From Caulobacteraceae bacterium (lineage in GTDB: Bacteria > Pseudomonadota > Alphaproteobacteria > Caulobacterales > Caulobacteraceae): a stretch of DNA of 5,124 bases. The stretch covers positions 1-5,124 of the forward strand of contig JASLDZ010000330.1 of NCBI GenBank assembly GCA_030151985.1, written 5' to 3'. Of the stretch, positions 1 through 5,124 are shown piece by piece. The notes under the pieces were generated by a model. The model did no database searches. It was not told where the DNA came from and saw nothing but the letters and a program-made list of their open reading frames with translations. Both the position numbers and the translations under genes were made by a program. Position 1 is the stretch's first letter, and each line of letters begins with the position of its first letter.

Positions 1-624
1 ACGGCGCCCGCCGGCTCGGAGAGCCCCGGCCCGCGGCCCTCCGCCTCGGTGTTCGGCGGCGCCGCGCCGTCGACGACATCCGCGGGGCGGCGGGCGCGGG
101 ACCGCTCGGGCCGCACCTCGGAGGATGCGCGGGCCGCCGCCGCCGCCGCGGCGCGCCGCGACTACGCCCGCGCCAGCCTCCCCGCCGCGCCGCTCTCGGG
201 AACGGGGGAGGGGGCGTCGGCGCGTCCCCGGTTCGCCTGGCCCGTGTCGGGCGAGGTGATCTCCGGCTTCGGGCCGAAGGGGTCGGGGCTGCGCAACGAC
301 GGCGTCGACCTCGCCGCCTCGGTGGGCGATCCCGTGAAGGCGGCGGCGGCGGGCGAGGTGGTCTACGCCGGGGGCGCGATCCCGGGCTTCGGCAACCTCG
401 TGCTGGTCAAGCACGCCGGCGGCTACGTCACGGCCTACGGCCACCTGTCGAAGATCACGGTCGCCATGCGCCAGGCCGTGCGCCAGGGCGACGTGGTGGG
501 CGAGGCGGGGCAGAGCGGCGCCGTGCTGCGGCCCGAGGTGCACTTCGAGATCCGCTACGCCGCCACGCCCGAGGAGAACGCCAAGCCGGTGGACCCCACG
601 CCGCTCCTGCCGCGACGGGGGTGA
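1..624 (+). CDS. dipM: C-terminal part of a LytM/M23-domain cell-division protein (NlpD/DipM-like), 5' end outside the window
   Basis: The frame is open from base 1 to the TGA at 622-624, giving 207 visible codons; the true start lies upstream. Visible residues 1-77 are a low-complexity Ala/Pro/Ser/Arg linker, and residues 78-204 form a LytM (peptidase M23) domain. A typical active domain has an HxxxD zinc site and a later HxH motif. Here the first is N99-D-G-V-D103, so Asn replaces the zinc-binding His, and the second is E179-V-H181, so Glu replaces the first His. H148 in YGHLS is kept. Loss of these residues is known for E. coli NlpD and EnvC, which regulate amidases rather than cut peptidoglycan. 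Caulobacter DipM is a periplasmic protein with LysM repeats and a C-terminal LytM domain that controls autolysins at the division site. From memory it lies next to yajC, which supports the symbol. The LysM repeats would be upstream and are not visible. The family call is firm; the symbol is an inference. Confidence 0.8.
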   Translation, partial: TAPAGSESPGPRPSASVFGGAAPSTTSAGRRARDRSGRTSEDARAAAAAAARRDYARASLPAAPLSGTGEGASARPRFAWPVSGEVISGFGPKGSGLRNDGVDLAASVGDPVKAAAAGEVVYAGGAIPGFGNLVLVKHAGGYVTAYGHLSKITVAMRQAVRQGDVVGEAGQSGAVLRPEVHFEIRYAATPEENAKPVDPTPLLPRRG

Positions 625-654
625 AGCTCCTCCTTGAGAAGGGTGCTGGCGCAT

Positions 655-843
655 TCTTTCCCTCCCCCTCGAGGGGAGGGTGGCGCGAGCGAAGCAAGCG
701 TCGGGTGGGGAACGAGAGCGGAGCGTAGAAAGCCTCGAACGCGGCGCGGGGATCGAGGGGCGCCTACGCTCCGCTCTAAGCCCCACCCGTCTGTCGGGCT
801 CCGCCCTCCAGCCACCCTCCCTCAAGGGGGAGGGACGGAAGAA
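655..843. repeat. Long interrupted palindrome, intergenic repeat element 1
   Basis: The outer arms, 655-710 and 781-843, are imperfect reverse complements. Both carry a CCTCCCCC...GAGGG...AGGGTGGC block and a GGGTGGGG end. Inside them a perfect 14-base pair of arms lies at 715-728 and 764-777 (AGAGCGGAGCGTAG), followed by a 6-base pair at 733-738 and 753-758. The whole element can fold into one hairpin of about 189 bases. The left arm also folds on itself: CCCTCCCC at 660-667 pairs with GGGGAGGG at 673-680. It has no convincing reading frame and no GANTC site. It resembles the short palindromic intergenic elements (REP/MITE-like) common in GC-rich alphaproteobacteria. A role in ending the upstream transcript is possible, but no T-run follows it. 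Confidence 0.75.
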
Positions 844-872
844 GGGGCCGCCCTTCCTCCCCACCCGCCGCA

Positions 873-900
873 TTGCCAAACCCGGCGGCCCTGCATAGTT
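873..900 (+). promoter_or_regulatory. Weak candidate promoter for yajC-secD
   Basis: TTGCCA at 873-878 matches the -35 consensus TTGACA at five of six positions. CATAGT at 894-899 matches TATAAT at four of six, with a 15-base spacer, which is short. The site is a small AT-richer patch just after the palindrome and about 60 bases before the yajC ATG. It does not match the Caulobacter housekeeping consensus well. It is a guess from position and motif only. Confidence 0.22.
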
Positions 901-951
901 TCCGCCCCCTTCCGCCGCCGGCCATTTCGGGGCCGCGCCGACCTGTCTTCC

Positions 952-955
952 GGAG
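952..955 (+). promoter_or_regulatory. Ribosome binding site that sets the yajC start
   Basis: GGAG lies five bases before the ATG at 961. It favours this start over the longer in-phase frame that runs back through the palindrome and over the internal ATG at 1039. Confidence 0.6.
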
Positions 956-960
956 CGCTC

Positions 961-1353
961 ATGTTCGCCACCCCCGCCTACGCCCAGACGGCGCCGGCGT
1001 CTTCCGTTCCGGGTGCGCCCGCGGGGGCCTCCTCGCCGATGGACTTCCTGGCGGGGCCGCTGCCCCTGCTCGTGGTCATGCTGGGGCTGATGTACTTCAT
1101 GCTGATCCGCCCGCAGCAGCAGCGGGCCAAGAAGCATCAAGAGATGGTCGGCGGCATCAAGCGCGGCGACACCGTGGTGCTGAACTCCGGCCTGATCGGC
1201 AAGGTCGTGCGCGTCGAGGACGCCGAACTGCAGCTCGAGATCGCCGCCGGCACGGTGGTGAAGGTCGTCCGCTCCATGGTCAGCGAGGTGCGCACCCGCG
1301 GCGAGCCCGTGGCCGCCAACGACCCGAAGCCCGTTTCCCTCGGCAAGAAGTGA
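961..1353 (+). CDS. yajC: YajC, Sec translocase accessory subunit
   Basis: This 130-residue single-pass inner-membrane protein belongs to the SecD-SecF-YajC complex that assists SecYEG. E. coli YajC has 110 residues. The N-terminus has an ATPAYAQ stretch, like the AVAA stretch of E. coli YajC, then a Pro/Ala/Ser linker. A membrane segment follows at about residues 34-49, running straight into the family signature RPQQQR at 50-55. The cytoplasmic domain carries GGIKRGDTVVLNSGLIGKV (64-82) and a Val-rich beta region. The ATG at 961 is chosen because GGAG lies five bases upstream and the protein then has normal YajC layout. Starting at Met27 would leave only the membrane segment and the cytoplasmic domain. 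secD begins 16 bases after the stop, so the two are probably co-transcribed. Confidence 0.95.
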   Translation: MFATPAYAQTAPASSVPGAPAGASSPMDFLAGPLPLLVVMLGLMYFMLIRPQQQRAKKHQEMVGGIKRGDTVVLNSGLIGKVVRVEDAELQLEIAAGTVVKVVRSMVSEVRTRGEPVAANDPKPVSLGKK

Positions 1354-1369
1354 GCGGGGCGCGCGCCTC

Positions 1370-2956
1370 ATGCTGAAGCTCAGCCGCTGGAAGGTGACGC
1401 TGGTCGTCCTGGCGACCCTGTTCGGGATCGTCTTCACGGTCCCCAACCTGCTTCCGGCCTCCGTCACGGCCTCGCTGCCGGGCGCCCTGCGCCAGAAGCT
1501 GAACCTGGGGCTCGACCTGCAGGGCGGCTCCTACCTGCTGCTCGAGGTCGACACCGCCGCCCTGCAGAAGCAGAAGCTGACCAACCTCACCGAGGACGCG
1601 CGGCGGGAGCTCGGCACGCTCGGCGCGGCGTTCAGCGGGTTGGGCGTGGTCGGCGACACGGTGCAGGTGCGGATCACCGATTCGACCAAGCTCGACGCCG
1701 CCCAGGCCGCGCTCGCCAAGCTGGCCCAGCCGCTGCAGGGCGCCGTCGGCGGCCGCGACCTCCAGGTCAGCCGCGGACCCGACCAGACGCTGGTGCTGAA
1801 GCCCGCCACGGAGGCCGCCACGGCCAACGCCTCCAAGGCGGTGGACCAGACGATCGAGGTGGTGCGCAAACGGATCGACCAGCTCGGCACCCGCGAACCC
1901 ACCATCCTGCGCCAGGGCACCAACCGCATCGTGGTCGAGGCCCCTGGCGAGGCGGATCCTCAGAAGCTGCTGAGCGTCATCGGCAAGACCGCCAAGCTCA
2001 GCTTCCAGATGCTGGACGACAGCGCGCCGAACGCCGTCCCCGGCGCGCCGCCGCCGCCCGGCGACATCGTACTGCCCGACGCGGCGAACCCGCAGCAGCT
2101 CTACACCCTGCAGCGCCGCGTGCTGGTCTCCGGCGAGGACCTGATCACCGCCGACCAGAGCTTCGACCAGAACGGCCAGCCGGCGGTGCACTTCCGCTTC
2201 AACAGCCGCGGCGCCCGGGTGTTCGGCCAGACGACGCTGAACAACATCGGCAAGCGCTTCGCCATCGTGCTGGACGACAAGGTGCTGTCCGCCCCCGTGA
2301 TCCAGAGCGCCATCACCGGCGGAGACGGCATCATCCAGGGCAACTTCACGCTGGAGAGCGCGACCGAGCTCGGCCTCCTGCTCCGTTCGGGCGCGCTGCC
2401 GGCCCCCCTGAACGTGGAGGAGCAGCGCACGGTCTCCGCCGAGCTGGGCGCCGACGCGGTGCGCACCGGCGCGATCTCGCTGGGCATCGGGGCGGTGGCG
2501 ATCATCGTCTTCATCGTCCTCGCCTACGGCCTGTTCGGGCTGTTCGCGGCGGCGGCGCTGATCGTGAACGTGTTCCTGCTGATCGCGACGCTGACCACCA
2601 CCCAGGCGACGCTGACGCTGCCCGGCGTGGCGGGCCTGATCCTGACGCTGGCGGTCGCGGTCGACGCGAACGTCCTGATCTACGAACGGATGCGCGACGA
2701 GGAGCGGGCGGGGCGCACGCCGCTGCTCGCCGCCGACAACGGGTTCCGCCGCGCGCTGGTCTCGATCGTGGACGCGAACATCACGACGCTGATCTCGGCG
2801 GCGATCATGTTCCAGTTCGGCTCCGGCCCCGTGCGCGGGTTCGCCTGGACGCTGAGCGTGGGCGTGCTCACCTCGCTGTTCACGGCGATCTTCATCACCC
2901 AGGTGCTGATCGGCTGGTGGTTCAAGGCCGCCAAGCCGAAGCGGCTGCCGATCTGA
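1370..2956 (+). CDS. secD: SecD, protein translocase subunit
   Basis: SecD is the larger half of the proton-driven SecDF motor, which pulls exported proteins out on the periplasmic side of SecYEG. The protein has 528 residues, shorter than E. coli SecD (615) but normal for many bacteria. A membrane segment lies at about 9-24, followed by the conserved LGLDLQGG at 46-53. The large periplasmic domain runs to about 365 and includes the VRKRIDQLGTREP stretch typical of SecD. Five membrane segments follow at roughly 368-389, 391-412, 419-441, 468-486 and 491-518. The TM4 motif VDANVLIYERMRDE is intact (431-444); D432 matches the Asp needed for proton transport (D519 in E. coli, D340 in Thermus SecDF). 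A Pro-rich loop (APPPPG) lies near residue 225. The Shine-Dalgarno is weak (AGCGGGG at 1353-1359), so translation may be coupled to yajC. Confidence 0.97.
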   Translation: MLKLSRWKVTLVVLATLFGIVFTVPNLLPASVTASLPGALRQKLNLGLDLQGGSYLLLEVDTAALQKQKLTNLTEDARRELGTLGAAFSGLGVVGDTVQVRITDSTKLDAAQAALAKLAQPLQGAVGGRDLQVSRGPDQTLVLKPATEAATANASKAVDQTIEVVRKRIDQLGTREPTILRQGTNRIVVEAPGEADPQKLLSVIGKTAKLSFQMLDDSAPNAVPGAPPPPGDIVLPDAANPQQLYTLQRRVLVSGEDLITADQSFDQNGQPAVHFRFNSRGARVFGQTTLNNIGKRFAIVLDDKVLSAPVIQSAITGGDGIIQGNFTLESATELGLLLRSGALPAPLNVEEQRTVSAELGADAVRTGAISLGIGAVAIIVFIVLAYGLFGLFAAAALIVNVFLLIATLTTTQATLTLPGVAGLILTLAVAVDANVLIYERMRDEERAGRTPLLAADNGFRRALVSIVDANITTLISAAIMFQFGSGPVRGFAWTLSVGVLTSLFTAIFITQVLIGWWFKAAKPKRLPI

Positions 2957-2975
2957 TGATGCGGGACGCTCATTC

Positions 2976-3119
2976 TTCTCCTCCCCTGCGAAGCGGGGGA
3001 GGTGGCAGGCGCAGCCTGACGGAGGGGGCCTTCCAAAGCCGCCGTCTGCGCACACGTCGCCCCCTCCGTCGGCCATTCGGCCGCCACCTCCCCCGCTCCT
3101 GCGGAGCAGGGGAGGAGAA
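2976..3119. repeat. Interrupted palindrome between secD and secF, intergenic repeat element 2
   Basis: Three perfect arm pairs nest in order: 2976-2989 with 3106-3119 (14 bases), 2993-3006 with 3083-3096 (14 bases), and 3018-3029 with 3059-3070 (12 bases). Each outer arm also folds locally. The left has CCTCCCC at 2980-2986, GGGGAGG at 2996-3002 and GCGAAGC at its tip (2988-2994). The right has CCTCCCC at 3087-3093, GGGGAGG at 3109-3115 and GCTCC-TGC-GGAGC inside (3095-3107). The layout is like element 1: a CTCCCC...GGGGAGG(G)TGGC arm, then a variable part, then a G-run. CCTTTTCT at 3120-3127 directly follows the right arm, so the RNA could act as a weak terminator or as a stabilising hairpin between secD and secF. 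Confidence 0.8.
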
Positions 3120-3134
3120 CCTTTTCTCGATCCT

Positions 3135-3139
3135 GGAGG
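3135..3139 (+). promoter_or_regulatory. Strong ribosome binding site of secF
   Basis: GGAGG lies seven bases before the secF ATG and just after palindromic element 2. It is the clearest Shine-Dalgarno in the window. It fits independent initiation of secF, which sits 190 bases past the secD stop and cannot rely on coupling. Confidence 0.75.
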
Positions 3140-3146
3140 CCTGCTG

Positions 3147-4097
3147 ATGCGCTGGCCGCTCTCCCGCTACCTGCCGCACGACACCAAGTTCGACTTCGTG
3201 AAGTGGGCGCCGTTCGCCGCCATCCTGTCGGCGCTCCTGATCGTGGGTTCGATCGCCTCCTTCGCCACGCAGGGGCTGAACCTCGGCATCGACTTCACCG
3301 GCGGCACGCAGGTGGAGGTCTCCACCCCCGGACCGATCCCGCTGGGGACGCTGCGCGCCACCATGCCCAGGCTCGGCGAGAAGGACGCGCAGGTGAACGG
3401 CATCGGCGGCCCGAACTCCGCCCTGGTGCGCTTCCGGCCGCAGGGCGCCAACGCCTCGGCCGAGGTGGCGCGCGTAGTCGCGGGCCTGAAGTCGGCGGTG
3501 CCGAACCTGACCGTGAAGCCCGCCTCCACCGTGGGCGCCAAGGTCTCGGGCGAGCTGTTCCGCGCGGGCTTCCTGGCGCTGGCGGTCGCGATCGGGCTGA
3601 TGCTGGTCTACATCTGGTTCCGCTTCGGCCTGCAGCAGGGCCTGGGCGCGGTGATCGGCGTGTTCCACGACGTCTTCCTGACGCTGGGAATCCTCTCGGT
3701 GCTGCAGATCGAGTTCTCGACCGAGAGCATCGTCGGGCTGCTCACCGTGATCGGCTACTCGATGAACGAGAAGGTCATCACCTTCGACCGGCTGCGCGAG
3801 AACTTGGCCAAGTACCGCCGCACGCCGCTGCGCCAGATCATCAACCTGTCCGAGAACGAGCGGCTGTCGCGCACGGTCATCACCGGCTCCACCGCGCTGC
3901 TGGCCTTGTCCGGAGCGCTGGTCATGGGCGGCCCGGCGCTGTTCCCGCTGGTGTTCACCATGGCGTTCGGGATCGTGGTCGGGACCTACTCGTCCATCTA
4001 CATCGCGCTGCCGGTGGTGCTGCTGTGGGGCGTCAAGCGCGGCGAGGACGTCGTGGTCGAGAAGCCCGGCGGCAAGCCCGCCGCCGCCCGGCCGTAG
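3147..4097 (+). CDS. secF: SecF, protein translocase subunit
   Basis: SecF is the partner of SecD in the inner-membrane motor that drives late steps of Sec export. The protein has 316 residues; E. coli SecF has 323. TM1 is at about 21-39, followed by LGIDFTGG at 46-53, the SecF version of the LGLDLQGG box. A small periplasmic domain runs to about 135 and five more membrane segments follow. The TM motif reads GYSMNEKVITFDRLREN (203-219). The usual motif is GYS-N-D-T/S, so Glu208 replaces the conserved Asp (D213 in E. coli). R242 in SRTVITG matches E. coli R247 and is kept. The ATG at 3147 has GGAGG seven bases upstream. The gene is separated from secD by a palindromic element, whereas the next gene starts only 4 bases after its stop. 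Confidence 0.97.
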   Translation: MRWPLSRYLPHDTKFDFVKWAPFAAILSALLIVGSIASFATQGLNLGIDFTGGTQVEVSTPGPIPLGTLRATMPRLGEKDAQVNGIGGPNSALVRFRPQGANASAEVARVVAGLKSAVPNLTVKPASTVGAKVSGELFRAGFLALAVAIGLMLVYIWFRFGLQQGLGAVIGVFHDVFLTLGILSVLQIEFSTESIVGLLTVIGYSMNEKVITFDRLRENLAKYRRTPLRQIINLSENERLSRTVITGSTALLALSGALVMGGPALFPLVFTMAFGIVVGTYSSIYIALPVVLLWGVKRGEDVVVEKPGGKPAAARP

Positions 4098-4101
4098 AAG
4101 C

Positions 4102-4461
4102 GTGCGCGAGGCCCCCGCCATCGAGGGCTTCGGCGCCGGCGGCTTCCGCGTGCGGGGCGAGCGTATCGAAGGCTCGCTCCTGATCCTCGACGACCAGCCG
4201 GGGCTGTGGCCGGTGTCCGGTGTCCTGGCCGAGCTGACGCCGGCGGATTTCGCCCCGGTGCTTGGCGCGCCCGCCGGCTCTGTGGAGTTCGTGCTGCTGG
4301 GCACGGGCGAGGCGGTGCGGCCGGCCTTGCGCTCGGTGCGCGAGGCGCTGTCCGCCGCCGGGCTGGGGCTCGAGGTCATGTCCACGCCCGAGGCCATCAG
4401 GCTCTACAACCTCTTGGCCTCCGAGGGGCGGCGGATCGCGGCGGCGCTGCTGGCGGTTTAG
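4102..4461 (+). CDS. Mth938-like (DUF498) protein, relative of complex I assembly factor NDUFAF3
   Basis: This is a 119-residue soluble protein with no membrane segment. Features of the Mth938/DUF498 family are visible: GFGAGGFRVRGERIEGSLLIL (9-29), a Trp at 36 before a short loop, LLGTG (65-69), an amphipathic LRSVREALSAAGLGLEVM stretch (76-93), and the C-terminal TPEAIRLYNLLASEGRRIAAALL helix (95-117), where the family has T..A..TYN.L..EgR.vaAaL. The human relative NDUFAF3 helps assemble respiratory complex I. The function of the bacterial protein is not well defined, and a role in assembling a membrane complex is an inference from homology and from the neighbouring sec genes. The start is a GTG four bases after the secF stop, with only a poor Shine-Dalgarno, so coupling to secF is likely. 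The GTG keeps the conserved N-terminal Gly-rich strand. Confidence 0.88.
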   Translation: MREAPAIEGFGAGGFRVRGERIEGSLLILDDQPGLWPVSGVLAELTPADFAPVLGAPAGSVEFVLLGTGEAVRPALRSVREALSAAGLGLEVMSTPEAIRLYNLLASEGRRIAAALLAV

Positions 4462-4467
4462 GCCGCG

Positions 4468-5109
4468 ATGGCGAGCGCCGCGCCCGACGACTTCGACCGC
4501 CACGTCCGCCGGGTCGCGCCCGAGCGCTGGTTGGCGTCGCGCCTGATCGCCGATCCCGCCGCGCGGCGGGAGGTGCTGGCGCTCTACGTGCTCGACGACG
4601 AGCTGGCCAAGGTCGTGCGCTCCGTCAGCCAGCCGATGCTGGGCGAGATCCGCCTGCAGTGGTGGCGTGAGGCGATGGACCGGACGGCGCGGGGCGGTCG
4701 GGCCGAGCACCCCGTCGTCGAGGCGCTGGCCTCGGCGCTCGTCGTCGGACGGCTGTCTGCCGAGGCGCTCGATCCGCTGATCGACGCCCACGCGCGGGAG
4801 CTCGAACCGGAACCCTTCACGGACGAGGCGGCGCTGGTCGCCTGGCTGGACGGCCGCTTCGGCGGGGTGATGGCGGCGGCCGCGCGGCTGCTCAGCCCCG
4901 AGGCCCGCCCGGAGCACGTCCTCCACGCCGCGCGCGCCTGGGGCTGGAGCGAGGTCCCCCGTCTGGCCGCCGCCCGCCAGGCGAGGGGCGCCGCCGTGTG
5001 GCCGCCGGGCGTCGCCGTCGATCCGGAGCCTCGCGTGCGCGCCGCGCTCGCCGCCGCCCGGCCGGAGCTGCGGGCGCTGCCCACCGCCGCCTTTCCCGCC
5101 GCGGCGTAG
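4468..5109 (+). CDS. Squalene/phytoene-synthase-family protein (NDUFAF6-like), probably shortened at the C-terminus
   Basis: The protein has 213 residues, while members of this family are usually about 250-290. The N-terminal half is clear: LALYVLDDELAKV (37-49) and LGEIRLQWWREAMD (58-71) match the conserved first helices of the non-synthase branch of the family, which includes mitochondrial NDUFAF6. The DxxxD motif of true phytoene or squalene synthases is not present in standard form, and no NxxRDxxED-type second motif is seen, so prenyl condensation is unlikely. The region around AWGWSEVPRLAAARQARG (155-172) fits the middle of the family. The frame ends at a TAG after FPAAA, where I expect a Tyr and a further 30-40 residues; the frame stays open past the TAG to the window edge. 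The ATG lies 6 bases after the previous stop, with AGG at 4460-4462 as a possible ribosome site. Family membership is good; function and true length are uncertain. Confidence 0.82.
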   Translation: MASAAPDDFDRHVRRVAPERWLASRLIADPAARREVLALYVLDDELAKVVRSVSQPMLGEIRLQWWREAMDRTARGGRAEHPVVEALASALVVGRLSAEALDPLIDAHARELEPEPFTDEAALVAWLDGRFGGVMAAAARLLSPEARPEHVLHAARAWGWSEVPRLAAARQARGAAVWPPGVAVDPEPRVRAALAAARPELRALPTAAFPAAA

Positions 5110-5124
5110 GCCACGGCGGGAAAG
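5091..5124. repeat. Perfect 11-base inverted repeat around the final stop codon
   Basis: CTTTCCCGCCG at 5091-5101 and CGGCGGGAAAG at 5114-5124 are exact reverse complements with a 12-base loop that holds the TAG at 5107-5109. The right arm ends exactly at the last base of the window, so whether a T-run follows cannot be seen. It could be the stem of a terminator, a chance GC-rich repeat, or a fold-back artefact if the window end is also a contig end. Confidence 0.5.

Larger units (their letters stand above)
625..960 (+). other. Non-coding gap between the LytM gene and yajC
   Basis: This 336-base gap is mostly filled by palindromic element 1 (655-843). Bases 625-654 show nothing clear. Bases 844-960 would be the yajC leader. 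A small GC hairpin sits at 841-856 (GAAGGG, loop GCCG, CCCTTC), overlapping the end of the element; no T-run follows, so it is not a standard terminator. An open frame in phase with yajC crosses the gap, but it runs through the palindrome and encodes low-complexity Arg/Pro/Gly-rich sequence, so it is not counted as coding. Confidence 0.6.

Noticed and set aside
655..843. CRISPR array or riboswitch in the yajC leader
   Set aside because: There are no direct repeats with regular spacers, and the structure is a single nested palindrome without a known riboswitch core.
634..960. Extension of yajC to an upstream start
   Set aside because: The added 109 residues come from the palindrome and leader and resemble no protein; the ATG at 961 has its own ribosome binding site and gives a normal YajC.
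873..1376. A 167-codon + strand frame over the yajC leader and gene
   Set aside because: It is an out-of-frame shadow of yajC with Arg/Ala/Gly-rich low-complexity sequence.
1280..3076. A 598-codon open frame on the - strand opposite secD
   Set aside because: It is a shadow of secD in GC-rich DNA: Arg/Gln/His/Asp-rich low-complexity sequence, no domain, and it runs across the secD end and into palindrome 2.
1679..3692. GANTC methylation sites (GATTC at 1679-1683, GAATC at 3688-3692) as regulatory signals
   Set aside because: Both lie inside coding sequence, far from any gene start, and fit chance occurrence.
2970..4397. A 475-codon open frame on the - strand opposite secF and the Mth938-like gene
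   Set aside because: It has the same Arg/Gln/His-rich shadow composition, overlaps two well-supported genes and includes the palindrome.
4033..4926. A 297-codon open frame on the - strand at the 3' end
   Set aside because: It is low-complexity Arg/Gly/His/Gln sequence opposite two genes with recognised motifs.

Overview
The window is about 70% GC, with G or C at most third codon positions. It carries five genes, all on the + strand. The gene order (LytM/M23 division-type protein, yajC, secD, secF, Mth938-like protein, squalene/phytoene-synthase-like protein) and the protein sequences point to an alphaproteobacterium. A member of the Caulobacteraceae (Caulobacter, Phenylobacterium, Brevundimonas) is most likely; this is inferred from gene order and protein character, not from a search.

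Layout. Positions 1-624 hold the 3' end of a gene whose product ends in a LytM (M23) domain that lacks two usual catalytic or metal-binding residues, as in NlpD/DipM-type regulators. Positions 625-960 are non-coding. They hold a 189-base interrupted palindrome (655-843) and then a short leader with a weak candidate promoter. yajC (961-1353) and secD (1370-2956) follow. A second palindromic element of 144 bases (2976-3119) lies between secD and secF (3147-4097). Next come an Mth938/DUF498 protein (4102-4461) and a squalene/phytoene-synthase-family protein (4468-5109), packed with gaps of 4 and 6 bases. The last gene stops at a TAG that looks early for its family, and a perfect 11-base inverted repeat surrounds that stop at the window's edge.

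How the genes fit together. YajC, SecD and SecF form the accessory membrane complex that pulls exported proteins across the SecYEG channel using the proton gradient and helps membrane protein insertion. The two small genes behind secF are bacterial relatives of the mitochondrial complex I assembly factors NDUFAF3 (Mth938 fold) and NDUFAF6 (phytoene-synthase fold). The second lacks the aspartate-rich motifs of a true prenyl synthase. The most interesting reading of the window is therefore a compact unit joining Sec-dependent membrane insertion to two likely respiratory-complex assembly factors. Other points of note are the degenerate LytM domain, an Asp-to-Glu change at a key SecF membrane residue, a palindrome splitting secD from secF, and the possible premature stop in the last gene.
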